Virus record (IMG/VR): IMGVR_UViG_3300028490_000021
Span: 1 to 29,628 of that record
Length of the DNA: 29,628 bases
Source: a virus
Strand: one strand, 5' to 3'
Position numbers and translations under genes: made by a program. Shown here in pieces: positions 1-7,514 of the stretch. The notes under the pieces are model-generated. The model was not told the DNA's origin. It saw nothing but the letters and a program-made list of their open reading frames with translations, and did no database searches. The number at the start of each line of letters is the position of its first letter. Position 1 is the stretch's first letter.

Positions 1-24
1 TAGGGTATAATAAGGGAAAGGAAG

Positions 25-519
25 TTAGTTAGCCCACTTAAGTGAGCCACCAACTACTGTTAAACTCACGGAATACATCGGGATAGACCCATCTGAATCT
101 CCATGAAATTGAATGTTGCCAGTTGGGTAAGCCCAAACTGACCATGAATATATAGTTTCTTTCTTAGAATTTAACTTAGAAATTACAATAAGTTTCATAG
201 CTTCATCTTGTGGCAATACTTCGTATCCATCTGCTGATACTATATCTCTTTGCCAATCAGTGAAAAAACGAGTTACTTCCATAATCTCAGTGTCTATATA
301 TGATAGTGTTATATTTGGGATTGTTCTAGTTTTGGGCATAGAGAGTCCCGTACTTCCAATCGACTCTTCTTCGATACCGAAAAATGTCAACTCGAGGTCA
401 TTAGCTGGGAAAATTTTCAAGCTACCATTTCTGAGAAGAAGACCATCGATCCGTACATCCCACTGATTACTTTTATCCCACTGAATCCCTCTCAGCCCCT
501 CTACACTAACTAATGCCAC
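25..519 (-). CDS. Tail-tube-fold protein, second tube or baseplate-tube paralogue
   Basis: A 164-residue protein directly downstream of the tail tube gene. It shows the tube-family pattern: an N-terminal W-x-V strand (QWDVRIDG), a PKTRTIPNITLSY strand region, an FxxW helix (FFTDWQRDI), and a C-terminal strand ending in YSVSLTVVGG. In T4, gp19 (tube) and the baseplate proteins gp48 and gp54 share this fold; at this length it looks like a gp19 paralogue or a short tube initiator or adaptor rather than full-length gp48/gp54. The start is GTG, with TAGGA six bases upstream and no in-frame ATG nearby. It begins nine bases after the tube gene's stop, so it is probably in the same late operon. The fold call rests on pattern and context only; the exact role is inferred. 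Confidence 0.55.
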   Translation of the reverse strand: MALVSVEGLRGIQWDKSNQWDVRIDGLLLRNGSLKIFPANDLELTFFGIEEESIGSTGLSMPKTRTIPNITLSYIDTEIMEVTRFFTDWQRDIVSADGYEVLPQDEAMKLIVISKLNSKKETIYSWSVWAYPTGNIQFHGDSDGSIPMYSVSLTVVGGSLKWAN

Positions 520-527
520 ATATAATC

Positions 528-1121
528 CTAGTTAGAAATTATATGTGAATTGTTATCTTGAACTTTTTGGATATCATTTCCAGGAAGTACTCCCGCACCA
601 AGTTCATAGAAATAATCATAAGATATTGTCAATGTAGGTTGAATTACATCACCAGCATCTGCAAGATCACCAAGTTCGTAATCTTCAAGGAAACAACCTC
701 TTAGTTTCCATCTTGTACCAAGTTTTCTACTTACTGTATTGTCTCTGTTCAGTCTATAGATAATGATATCGATTTCAACATCTTCTTTTCTTTCTTGTGA
801 GTTTGTATTAGTTTGGATAATAGCTTCTCTCCATAATCTAATTTGCTCATGAGCAAACGCATCGTCTTCAGTTTCCGCAAGGGTTAATGTAACCTGACCA
901 CTGTAATCGTAATCTCCAGGTTGTTTAACCTTTGCCCCTCTGATGTTGATCTCTAGTGAGTTACCAGATCTCTTTGGAATTTCGAAAGAGACTGCTCTCA
1001 TATTCACACCATCAAAGTTTGCCCCACCTAATTTTGGGTTAGTAAATTGAATAACCCAAAGGTTGGAGACCATGAAGTCCCCTAAATTTCTAACATCTTC
1101 TATTGAAGGTCTTTTTGCCAT
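528..1121 (-). CDS. Tail tube protein (T4 gp19-like)
   Basis: A 197-residue protein with the hallmarks of myovirus tail tube subunits: an N-terminal helix then LWVIQFTNP, the segment AVSFEIPKRSGNSLEI followed by GQVTLTLAETED, an alpha segment EQIRLWREAI, and the C-terminal WKLRGCFLEDYELGDL...PTLTISYDYF strands. Tube subunits stack as hexamers to form the inner channel for DNA ejection. It lies immediately downstream of the sheath gene, the usual sheath-tube order. AAGGAG sits eight bases before the ATG. T4 gp19 is of similar size (about 163 residues). Confidence is high from motif pattern and synteny. Confidence 0.9.
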   Translation of the reverse strand: MAKRPSIEDVRNLGDFMVSNLWVIQFTNPKLGGANFDGVNMRAVSFEIPKRSGNSLEINIRGAKVKQPGDYDYSGQVTLTLAETEDDAFAHEQIRLWREAIIQTNTNSQERKEDVEIDIIIYRLNRDNTVSRKLGTRWKLRGCFLEDYELGDLADAGDVIQPTLTISYDYFYELGAGVLPGNDIQKVQDNNSHIISN

Positions 1122-1137
1122 AGTATTGTCTCCTTAT

Positions 1138-3483
1138 TTATATGTTTAAAAACTCTATTCCACTTGTAGTAAGAATAGTAGTAAAATTAATGTATTCGAT
1201 AGATTGTACTGGTTTAATGTAAACATCTACGTTTAATACATGATTTTCTTTATCGTGGTCAGAGTTATTAGAATCATTACAAACAACGTCGAATGCTTCA
1301 ATACCATTTCTTGATCTAATACCAAATAGGTAAGATTCAATTTTTGACTGAATAAGAATTCTGATATCATTAGTGTTAAGCTCAAACAAGAAATCATCTA
1401 GGAATTCTGTAATTGCTGGTTTAATTTCGTTCAATAGAAGTCTAATGTTCAATCTATCTAGTGCAGTTGCTTGGTGTGTCATTGTATATTGACCCCAAAT
1501 TGCAATTCCTTTTCCTGGAGCAAATCTAATTGTATTTATTCCATTTTCAGCAAGGAAATCTAGGTCACCGTCTGTAAATTTCTTAAGTACGTCATTAACA
1601 AATAATCTACCTCTTTTAAATCCTGCCGCAGGATACCAGATTTCGTAATTACTTGCAGAATAGTTAATTGCTGCCGCAGCATAACCATCTGGAGAAACAA
1701 ATATTTCTCTATCGTTGAATTTGTCAGTGATTTTAACGTGACAAGAATACATTGCAGCATATGATGAATTGATATTTACTTCTAAGTTTCTGTAGTTTAC
1801 AATATCTGTAGCATATGTAGTTGTAATTTCTTTTTCGAATGGAACTGAAAGGATTGCAACACAATCATCTCTTTTTTCACATACCTGAGCCATCTTAATT
1901 TGATACGCTGGACTTGCCCAACCACCATCTAACATAACTGAAATTGGGTAACTATTTTTGTTGTCTAGAAGATCTAGCCCAGTAATCATGTTTGAATCTG
2001 TAACTGCGTCACCATCGTCACCAGCAACTAATTTAATGAAATTTCTTTTAACAATTTTTCCGTCTACGTCTCTTTCAACAGTTTCAGTAGGAAGAGTTGC
2101 CTGATCGACTAATGTGTTATCTACTGCAGAGATCAATGTTGATCTTTCTAGTGCATTTTCGATATACATATTTCTACCTTTACCATTCTTTGAACCTGGA
2201 ATTCTGTTACAAATGAAAGACTCTAGAGGAGTATTTAAATCATTTTTTCCAAAAACTCTAATTTCAAACGCGTTTGGTTCTCTAACTTGAACTCCCTTAA
2301 GGATTTCAATTCTGATGTCTTTTGACCATTCACCACCGTCTGCTGCTGATAGAGCGAAACAAGCGTCAGTCATATTAACTGAAGTATCATCTTCGTAACC
2401 AACTGCAACTGCTTCTGCATAAGGTGCTTTAGCTGTAGCTGTATCTACAAGCGATGGGTTATTGAATGCGACTACAGTCATAGTAGAACCAACTGGAGCA
2501 GAAACCACTGAAGAAAGTGCTAAAGTAGAATTATCTGACATTTCTGCAAGAATATCTAAAGTCATACCGTCTATATCAGTAGTTGTTAAGTGAGTTGGAT
2601 TAATTCCAGCCAATTGAACAGTTTCTCCACCGTCTACAATTCCACTTACACTTACTGTAATGTCTGGAGTACCTTTGTAACCAGTTCCATTTTGAACAGT
2701 GATAGCTGGTGAAACAGCATCTAAAGTCAATGTTGAACTTGATACAGCAATTACAGTTCTAGTGAACGGAGTACCGTCTGCTAAAAAAGTGATAGATGCA
2801 TTAAGCATGTCTGATGGTAATCCAGTTGTAAGGTTAGATACGATTACATCTGTAGAGTTACCTCCAGCACCAAAGTCAGCGTCGAAACCAATATAATCTA
2901 CAGATTTACCTATAGTACCAGCTCCAGCCCCTGAGAACGAAACAGACGATGTAATAGCAGAGCCAAGAGTTAATACTGAACCATTCACTGCAGTTACTTC
3001 GTAACTTCCAGAAATCCCTTCAATATTAATTTGTCTACCATTTAAATCAGCTTCAATTGCATTAGTAATTGAAGTTACTGTAACAGAAGTTCCACCATCA
3101 GTGATACCTTCTACTGAAAAAGTTATCAATTTCATTTCTGGAGATGTTTCATTAACTTGTTTCCAAGCTGTTGCTTTACTGTCGTCGAATATTTCTACCC
3201 CACCTCTTAACGCACCATTGGCAATTCTTGTTACCCATAATTTGTCGGCTGAATCAAGTACTGCTAGAGCACTGTAATAAGCCATGTTGTAACCAACTTC
3301 CACTTTTCTATTTGGTGTGAATAATCTAAGTAATTGATCTTCACTACTAATAAGAACTGGTGTACTAATTGGACCTTTCTTTGCTGGAATTAAAATTGAA
3401 TTATAAACTCCACCAGTTGAACTAACTCTCATTGCATACGATTTCTCAAACGTGCTGACTTTTGCTGCTCCACCTATTCCCAT
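1138..3483 (-). CDS. Contractile tail sheath protein (T4 gp18-like)
   Basis: A 781-residue protein. The C-terminal third is typical of sheath proteins: VSPDGYAAAAINYSASN then WYPAAGFKRGRL, and ALDRLNIRLLLNEIKPAITEFLDDFLFELN with IESYLFGIRSRNGIEAFDV, the conserved core that forms the extended and contracted lattice. The N-terminus (TFEKSYAMRV...NSILIPAKKGPISTPVLI) matches the strand-exchange arm region. It is longer than T4 gp18 (659 residues). Roughly residues 120-341 form a Thr/Ser/Val-rich, beta-predicted insert made of three similar units; two carry I-x-DGG-x-x-V near their start (GITDGG, GIVDGG). The insert probably decorates the tail surface. GGAGG precedes the ATG, overlapping the end of the 53-residue gene upstream. 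Confidence 0.93.
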   Translation of the reverse strand: MGIGGAAKVSTFEKSYAMRVSSTGGVYNSILIPAKKGPISTPVLISSEDQLLRLFTPNRKVEVGYNMAYYSALAVLDSADKLWVTRIANGALRGGVEIFDDSKATAWKQVNETSPEMKLITFSVEGITDGGTSVTVTSITNAIEADLNGRQINIEGISGSYEVTAVNGSVLTLGSAITSSVSFSGAGAGTIGKSVDYIGFDADFGAGGNSTDVIVSNLTTGLPSDMLNASITFLADGTPFTRTVIAVSSSTLTLDAVSPAITVQNGTGYKGTPDITVSVSGIVDGGETVQLAGINPTHLTTTDIDGMTLDILAEMSDNSTLALSSVVSAPVGSTMTVVAFNNPSLVDTATAKAPYAEAVAVGYEDDTSVNMTDACFALSAADGGEWSKDIRIEILKGVQVREPNAFEIRVFGKNDLNTPLESFICNRIPGSKNGKGRNMYIENALERSTLISAVDNTLVDQATLPTETVERDVDGKIVKRNFIKLVAGDDGDAVTDSNMITGLDLLDNKNSYPISVMLDGGWASPAYQIKMAQVCEKRDDCVAILSVPFEKEITTTYATDIVNYRNLEVNINSSYAAMYSCHVKITDKFNDREIFVSPDGYAAAAINYSASNYEIWYPAAGFKRGRLFVNDVLKKFTDGDLDFLAENGINTIRFAPGKGIAIWGQYTMTHQATALDRLNIRLLLNEIKPAITEFLDDFLFELNTNDIRILIQSKIESYLFGIRSRNGIEAFDVVCNDSNNSDHDKENHVLNVDVYIKPVQSIEYINFTTILTTSGIEFLNI
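2461..3126 (-). repeat. Three diverged beta-units inside the sheath gene
   Basis: Protein-level repeats, covering sheath residues about 120-341. Unit 1 (about 120-192) and unit 3 (about 275-341) share the order V-x-G-I-x-DGG-x-x-V, an ING/IDG-type turn, then S-x-LxL and a Gly-rich strand. Unit 2 (about 200-270) shares the second half (ADGTPF...SSSTLTLDAVS). The DNA copies have diverged, so this is an old duplication. Confidence 0.5.
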
Positions 3484-3484
3484 C

Positions 3485-3646
3485 TTATTGACCTCCCTCT
3501 TTTAATAGAACTAATCCTGCTGGTAATTCAGCTGGAAGTAATTCTGGTTTTTTAATATTTACTTTCTCTCCTGGAGAAACTACCATATTATTCCCATCAT
3601 ACTTTACATTGATTGGGAATTTTGCTCTAGATATTAATTTTGCCAT
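3485..3646 (-). CDS. Small conserved-context protein before the tail sheath (53 aa)
   Basis: An unrecognised 53-residue protein beginning MAKLISRAKFPINVKYDG and ending LPAGLVLLKEGGQ. It is rich in Lys, Pro and beta-forming residues and has no membrane segment. The call is supported by a strong AAGGAG seven bases before the ATG, a late-type promoter 27 bases upstream, and an end only one base before the sheath ATG. Its N-terminus (basic strand, then V-x-PGEKVNI) faintly resembles the N-terminal strand region of the 121-residue protein at 7123-7488. It is probably a minor virion or tail protein of the late sheath operon. Function unknown. Confidence 0.75.
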   Translation of the reverse strand: MAKLISRAKFPINVKYDGNNMVVSPGEKVNIKKPELLPAELPAGLVLLKEGGQ

Positions 3647-3672
3647 CCTAAAATCTCCTTATTGATTTTATT

Positions 3673-3680
3673 TATTTAAT
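3673..3680 (-). promoter_or_regulatory. Late promoter octamer ATTAAATA, upstream of the sheath operon
   Basis: On the minus strand this reads TTCATTAAATAAATAAAA, 27 bases from the ATG of the 53-residue gene. It shares ATTAAATA with six other gene-boundary sites in the window and differs from the T4 late element TATAAATA at two positions. No -35 box is evident, as in T4 late promoters. Confidence 0.65.
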
Positions 3681-3730
3681 GAATAAACATTATGGTCTAA
3701 TCGACCCCTTTGTTATTTTATGATTTTAGT

Positions 3731-3738
3731 TATTTAAT
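3731..3738 (-). promoter_or_regulatory. Late promoter octamer ATTAAATA, second copy before the sheath operon
   Basis: Minus-strand GGTTATTAAATAACTAAAA, 58 bp upstream of the copy at 3673-3680 and 85 bp upstream of the nearest ATG. Tandem late promoters ahead of sheath and tube would suit high-copy proteins. Confidence 0.55.
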
Positions 3739-3744
3739 AACCTT

Positions 3745-3766
3745 ATTGAGTAAATATTTACTCAAT
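3745..3766 (-). terminator. Perfect 22-bp palindrome at a stop codon; hairpin or binding site
   Basis: A perfect inverted repeat with arm ATTGAGTAAAT. It contains the stop codon of the 217-residue gene and lies seven bases before a late promoter octamer. It is AT-rich, with no following T-run, so it is a weak intrinsic terminator at best. It could be an RNA hairpin that stabilises the 3' end or a site for a dimeric protein. Confidence 0.4.
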
Positions 3767-4411
3767 GATGGTTTGTGATAACTTTTCTGAATCTAAATGA
3801 ACATCACCCCAAATATTATTATGAATGTGTTCTATGATATCAGCCTTTTTTAGTCCAATAATTACTGGAAAACTGATAGTTGCTTGCAATCCAATACTAA
3901 TTGTAGAACCAACTTCTGCTAAATCTTCCTTTTCGAATGAAGTAGATGCTTCAGAATCAATTGAACACTTCATCACACCGAGTTCTGTACCGTAATCTGC
4001 TTCATATACTACTGATTCTCCTGCTAATACGTGCAACCATTCTTCTATTCTCTCAGCTATTTCTATGTTGTTTGTAACTATCTTCATCTCAACATCAATT
4101 TTACCCATTCTCACTTTACATTCAGAGTCTATCTTTTTTGGGTCGATTGTACCAACAGTTACCCTCAAAGGTCTATTGTGTGAAGTATCATTCGTGATTA
4201 ATGAACCTCTGTTCCAAATTATAAAAATCCAATCCTTCGGAGCCTTTCCTTCCAATTTCTGAAATACATCTTCTCTCGCAATGAACTGAGATGCTCTTCC
4301 CCTAAAATCTAGACTTTCGTCATATATGTAATTGTCTAAAATTGTGAATTCACTTAGAGTTTCCAAACGGATATGATTTAGATATCCTATAATTGCTGAC
4401 GATACATTCAT
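3758..4411 (-). CDS. Probable tail-completion/tail-terminator region protein
   Basis: A 217-residue protein of mixed alpha/beta character with no motif I can name. It starts with a helix (SSAIIGYLNHIRLETLSEF), has KDWIFIIWNRGSL and RPLRVTVGT strands, and a later segment (EVGSTISIGLQATISFPVIIGLKK) that looks like stacked beta strands. AAGGAG lies six bases before the ATG. It sits between probable neck genes and the sheath gene, where myoviruses commonly encode tail terminator or sheath-stabiliser proteins (T4 gp3/gp15 role). That role is inferred from position only. The gene ends within a 22-bp palindrome. Confidence 0.6.
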   Translation of the reverse strand: MNVSSAIIGYLNHIRLETLSEFTILDNYIYDESLDFRGRASQFIAREDVFQKLEGKAPKDWIFIIWNRGSLITNDTSHNRPLRVTVGTIDPKKIDSECKVRMGKIDVEMKIVTNNIEIAERIEEWLHVLAGESVVYEADYGTELGVMKCSIDSEASTSFEKEDLAEVGSTISIGLQATISFPVIIGLKKADIIEHIHNNIWGDVHLDSEKLSQTIIE

Positions 4412-4421
4412 ACATTTCTCC

Positions 4422-4853
4422 TTATATAATTGGTACTATTGAATGAATACCATATAATGGGTCACCACTCAACGCGTTTACAATTTTTGTGTCTTGTGTT
4501 CTAAATACTTTCATTCCTTCAGAAAAGAAAATTTCAATTTTAGAATTCCTAGGGATCGACAAATCTTCACCAATAGTGTAAATTAACCCTTCATCGTCAT
4601 TAAAAGATGAATATCCTTCCAATTCAATACCCGTGAGTTCTTGTAATCCGTAAATTCCAGTAACTAAGTATCTACCATCAGCATCAGGGATTTCTTTATA
4701 TTGGTATTGTTGTGATGAGTCATTGTATAGAGGTTTGTCCACATCAGCCCTCGGAAAATATACGTTACAAGGAAGTCCTTGTAAATGTTTCAGGTGTTTA
4801 ATTGCCATATAATTTCTTTTCGTATGCATAGCAAATGAGATTTCAGTGATCAT
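4422..4853 (-). CDS. Hypothetical neck/tail-joining protein (143 aa)
   Basis: An unrecognised 143-residue, mostly beta protein (QGLPCNVYFPRADVDKPLYND near the N-terminus, then DGRYLVTGIYGLQELTGIEL and IPRNSKIEIFFSEGMKVFR). There are no membrane segments. The start overlaps the stop of the preceding gene as ATGA, with GAGGA six bases upstream, which supports this first ATG over internal ones. Its place in the string between capsid and sheath suggests a head-closure or joining protein, but no sequence motif confirms this. Confidence 0.6.
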   Translation of the reverse strand: MITEISFAMHTKRNYMAIKHLKHLQGLPCNVYFPRADVDKPLYNDSSQQYQYKEIPDADGRYLVTGIYGLQELTGIELEGYSSFNDDEGLIYTIGEDLSIPRNSKIEIFFSEGMKVFRTQDTKIVNALSGDPLYGIHSIVPII

Positions 4854-5140
4854 GTCTTATCCTCATCTATATCAAATGCATCAGCTTCGATTCTTCTCAT
4901 CCAATCCATAAAACTCTTGAATGTGTTTTTCTTTATTCTGAGAGTAAAGAAAGTTTTCGTATTCATCCATTCCCATCTAAAGTATATCAGTGGACCAGAT
5001 ACATTTGTTTTTAAATTTGTTCTGAGAGTTGAAAATAATACATCAACCAAACCTTCATCAATAACCTTTGTGTCTCTCGATTCTTCGGGTGTTTCTTCAG
5101 GCGATTCTTCACCCGAAGAATAATATTCTGTAAAGTCCAT
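4850..5140 (-). CDS. Hypothetical small acidic/aromatic protein (96 aa)
   Basis: An unrecognised 96-residue protein. The N-terminal part is a low-complexity acidic linker (SSGEESPEETPEESRD); the C-terminal part is basic and aromatic (PLIYFRWEWMNTKTFFTLRIKKNTFKSFMDWMRR). I place the start at MDFTEYYS because GGAG lies five bases before that ATG. Upstream in-frame ATGs at 5158 and 5179 overlap the previous gene and lack a comparable site. The stop overlaps the next start. It is part of the probable neck/tail-completion string; function unknown. Confidence 0.6.
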   Translation of the reverse strand: MDFTEYYSSGEESPEETPEESRDTKVIDEGLVDVLFSTLRTNLKTNVSGPLIYFRWEWMNTKTFFTLRIKKNTFKSFMDWMRRIEADAFDIDEDKT

Positions 5141-5157
5141 TATTTCTCCATTTTTCA

Positions 5158-5739
5158 TTATAGTATCGATAGATACCAATTGTCTTGCTCTGATTTAAGA
5201 GCTTCAACTGTGTTTTCGTATAATTCCTTACCGTCACTATGTATATCAGTACCATCATTTTCAAAAGGTTGATCCCCAAATGAGAACGCCTTTCTACTGG
5301 ACCCGACATACATCATATATAACCCTAAAACCATTTCTAAGAATTCATGATCACTTTCTGTCATGTCCTCAAATTTAGGTTGTATTAACATTTCCGCTAC
5401 AAATTTTCCCGTAATGATTGTTCTTAACATACCAGATGATCTGTCCCAATCCCAATTCCAATCTATAGCTTGTTGTTCTCCCATCATTATAGGTAAATAA
5501 TAATAGAGATTTGTTATGTTGAGGATATTTCTGCCTTTTTCATCTTGTTTCATATAAGTAACATTTTTTCTAATTTCTATGTTATTTTCTACAAACAGTG
5601 GACGCCAGTTTGAGTAAACTGATATGGCACGTTTAATAAGCCCTTCCAATATTTCGTCTGTGACCTCTATATCATCAGCCCCAACGAAATACTGTAGGGA
5701 GTTGATAAGGAGGTAATCTTTTAGATCTACAATAGTCAT
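5158..5739 (-). CDS. Putative head-tail connector/neck protein
   Basis: A 193-residue, mainly helical protein. The N-terminal pattern (LKDYLLINSLQYF...EVTDEILEGLIKRAISVYSNWRP) resembles head-tail adaptor proteins, in which an I/V-T-D-E-x-L helix is followed by a helix ending Y-S-x-x-x-P. It continues with NITNLYYYLPIMMGEQQAIDW and a helical region, then a polar C-terminus. GGAGG precedes the ATG. It is the first gene of the string running to the sheath, which is where a connector or neck protein (T4 gp13/gp14 role) would be expected. The call is an inference from motif style and position. Confidence 0.5.
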   Translation of the reverse strand: MTIVDLKDYLLINSLQYFVGADDIEVTDEILEGLIKRAISVYSNWRPLFVENNIEIRKNVTYMKQDEKGRNILNITNLYYYLPIMMGEQQAIDWNWDWDRSSGMLRTIITGKFVAEMLIQPKFEDMTESDHEFLEMVLGLYMMYVGSSRKAFSFGDQPFENDGTDIHSDGKELYENTVEALKSEQDNWYLSIL

Positions 5740-5766
5740 TTAAGACCTCCATTATCGTTTGGAATT

Positions 5767-6576
5767 TTAGTTAGCTAAATTTTCAAGGAAAGATTTTTTC
5801 ACTGATTTTTCAGCAGCCACTGGTGCAGGACCGTCAATTAAAGATTCAAGGAAAGATTCTTTTCTACTTTCTTTTTTCACTGGAACTTTTTCGTCAGCGT
5901 CTTTGTCGTCTTTGTCGTCTTTGTCGTCAGCGTCTTTTTCGTCAGCGTCTTTGTCGTCTTCACCTTCGTCTTTCTTCTTGTCGTCAGCGTCTTTGTCACC
6001 GTCTTTTGCTTTTTTCTTAGCGATTGCATCTTTAAGTGCTTGTGGTAATTCACCTTCTTCAAGATCTTCAATACCTTCGATAAGTGCATCTACTCCAGCT
6101 TCAACCTTTTCAGCTACCATAACTTCGAGTTCTTCATCAATAGCGTCCATCATTTCTTCAGAAAGAATAGTCATACCATCTTCTTTAAGTTTTTCAACGA
6201 TTTTTTCTTCCATTGCTTCTTCTACAGATTCAACATCTTCGTTAGCAATTAATAGATCTCCATCTTCTTTAAAACCTTCAATGATTTTTTCTTTCATTTC
6301 AGCTTCTACAGAGTCAATTTCGTCTTCTGTAATCACAAGTGTACCGTCTTCTTTAAGACCTTCAATGATCTTTTCTTTGAATTCTGCATCAACAGCTTCT
6401 TTATCAGCTTCAGCAACTACTGTATAACCAGCTTCTTTTACAAGTGCTACTGCAGAAGACTCATCGATCTCTACTTCACCCTTTACAACAGAATACCCGT
6501 CATTTTCTAAAAGCTCTTTCGCTTCACTTAGTTTAATTTTTGCTTCGTTTAAATTTCTTAAATCTTTAATTGCCAT
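5767..6576 (-). CDS. Repeat-containing acidic head-region protein with C-terminal KKSFLENL tag
   Basis: A 269-residue protein, very rich in Glu, Asp and Lys. Residues 62-145 are three 28-residue tandem repeats of the type VxAExKEKIIEGLKEDG followed by a short variable tail; a fourth, degraded unit follows. Residues 191-230 are a low-complexity Asp/Lys stretch. The C-terminus carries ESFLESL (240-246) and ends KKSFLENLAN. The same KKSFLENL sequence ends the protease-scaffold protein at 9182-11170, which suggests both bind the same head partner, perhaps the capsid protein. It could be a scaffold component or internal head protein. AGGAG precedes the ATG. No family is recognised; the functional link is inferred from the shared tag. 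Confidence 0.7.
   Translation of the reverse strand: MAIKDLRNLNEAKIKLSEAKELLENDGYSVVKGEVEIDESSAVALVKEAGYTVVAEADKEAVDAEFKEKIIEGLKEDGTLVITEDEIDSVEAEMKEKIIEGFKEDGDLLIANEDVESVEEAMEEKIVEKLKEDGMTILSEEMMDAIDEELEVMVAEKVEAGVDALIEGIEDLEEGELPQALKDAIAKKKAKDGDKDADDKKKDEGEDDKDADEKDADDKDDKDDKDADEKVPVKKESRKESFLESLIDGPAPVAAEKSVKKSFLENLAN
5887..6006 (-). repeat. Low-complexity Asp/Lys-coding tract
   Basis: A run of GAC-GAC-AAA / GAC-GCT-GAC type units, visible on the plus strand as repeated tttgtcgtc and gtcagcgtc. It encodes residues 191-230 of the acidic head-region protein. Such tracts vary in length by slippage. Confidence 0.8.
6142..6393 (-). repeat. Three 84-bp (28-residue) tandem repeats
   Basis: Encodes residues 62-89, 90-117 and 118-145 of the protein at 5767-6576. 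Each unit has E-K-I-hydrophobic-E-x-hydrophobic-KEDG near its middle. The period is exactly 28 residues with no indels between units. Confidence 0.8.
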
Positions 6577-6577
6577 C

Positions 6578-7111
6578 TTATTCTCCTGATACTAATATTG
6601 CATCGTCTGTAATTTCTATTACAAGCTCTGGGTTCAGTGCATCGATTGCTTCAGCAACTTCCGATTTGTTTGCACACTCTACTTTTAATCCGTCTTCATG
6701 AATTTCAATGTTAATTCCTTCTGAGTCTATTGCTTCAGCAATAGCTACAAAGTCAATTTCTTTAGAAACCATACCTTCTTCGATGTTTTCTCTAACACCC
6801 TCTTTCGCTTTAGGAGAGGCAGTAACTTGAAAGTCACCAGTTACTTTGAAATTATATTCAGCACCAAAAACACTCATAAGAAGCATCATAAATGATTGAC
6901 CACTGAATTCAGTAGTGTTAATCACATATCCTTTTCCTTTAGGAGTAATGTTTGGCTCTCTTTCATATACTTTTACAAAGTTTACTAGATCTGTTGGTAT
7001 CACTTTACCTTCTTCCATTTTATCAGTAACAAGTAATCCTGCTTCAGTAATTTCTACTGTAAGATTCTCATTTGCCGACAAAATTTCAGCGAGTTCTTTT
7101 AATTTAATCAT
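6578..7111 (-). CDS. Hypothetical head-region protein with repeated beta motif (177 aa)
   Basis: An unrecognised 177-residue acidic protein. A short motif appears three times: LTVEITEAGLLVTD near the N-terminus, INIEIHEDGLKVEC near residue 145, and LVIEITDDAILVSG at the C-terminus. This suggests repeated beta hairpins joined by helices. The middle (NTTEFSGQSFMMLLMSVFGAEY) is more hydrophobic but not a clear membrane helix. AAGGAG lies seven bases before the ATG and the next gene starts one base after its stop. It sits in the late operon just after the capsid gene, so a virion accessory or assembly role is plausible. Function unknown. Confidence 0.65.
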   Translation of the reverse strand: MIKLKELAEILSANENLTVEITEAGLLVTDKMEEGKVIPTDLVNFVKVYEREPNITPKGKGYVINTTEFSGQSFMMLLMSVFGAEYNFKVTGDFQVTASPKAKEGVRENIEEGMVSKEIDFVAIAEAIDSEGINIEIHEDGLKVECANKSEVAEAIDALNPELVIEITDDAILVSGE

Positions 7112-7122
7112 CTATGAACTCC

Positions 7123-7488
7123 TTATTTTTCTTCAGTTTCAATTTTAACTGACTTTTTTCTACCTCTTGATGAAGCTTTCTTAACTTCAACTTTCGGTTC
7201 TACTTTAGTTGTTTCTTCAGTAACTTCAACTTTCGTTTCTTCTACCTTAACTTCAACTTTCGGTTCTACCTTAATCTCTTTCTTCGCAACTGTTGGCTTA
7301 GATTCAGATTTTTGGTTAGCTCCTTTCAAAGTAAGAGTCATGTAAGATGCAGGATAAGTAACCTTTGATCTTTCCTTAATTTCTACTTCTACTGCAGTAC
7401 CTTTTCTTAAAGTGTATGGAAAACCATCTACTCTAAACATAACTGAACCTTCAGTTGTACTTTCAGCTATATAAGTTCCTTTCTTCAT
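7123..7488 (-). CDS. Small head-region protein with Lys/Glu/Val-rich tail (121 aa)
   Basis: A 121-residue protein. The N-terminal half (about residues 1-55) looks like a small beta domain (GTYIAESTTEGSVMFRVDGFPYTLRK, VEVEIKERSKV). The C-terminal half is a low-complexity tail of VEPKVEVK-like units ending in the basic segment SSRGRKKSVK. AAGGAG precedes the ATG and a late promoter lies 38 bases upstream. It is the first gene after the capsid terminator, so a capsid decoration or DNA-binding virion protein is possible. IAE followed by S near residue 10 fits the T4-type prohead-protease site pattern (I/L-x-E), but this is speculative. Confidence 0.65.
   Translation of the reverse strand: MKKGTYIAESTTEGSVMFRVDGFPYTLRKGTAVEVEIKERSKVTYPASYMTLTLKGANQKSESKPTVAKKEIKVEPKVEVKVEETKVEVTEETTKVEPKVEVKKASSRGRKKSVKIETEEK
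7180..7269 (-). repeat. 24-bp direct repeats 66 bp apart
   Basis: An identical 24-base sequence occurs at 7180-7203 and 7246-7269, offset by 22 codons. It encodes the VEPKVEVK motif twice within the charged tail of the 121-residue protein. Confidence 0.85.
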
Positions 7489-7514
7489 ATAAAATCTCCT
7501 TAATTGATTTTTGT

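Noticed and set aside
1-16. A TAGGGTATAATA sequence on the plus strand at the window edge, like the -10 region of the middle-type promoters.
   Set aside because: It would point into the antisense strand of tail genes, and any upstream boxes lie outside the window, so it cannot be assessed.
1560-1760. A 66-codon minus-strand ORF inside the sheath gene.
   Set aside because: It overlaps the conserved sheath C-terminal region in another frame and has no ribosome binding site.
5903-6427. A 174-codon Ser-rich ORF on the plus strand.
   Set aside because: It is the antisense shadow of the acidic repeat protein; Glu/Lys/Asp codons read backwards give Ser, Phe and Leu. It has no ribosome binding site.
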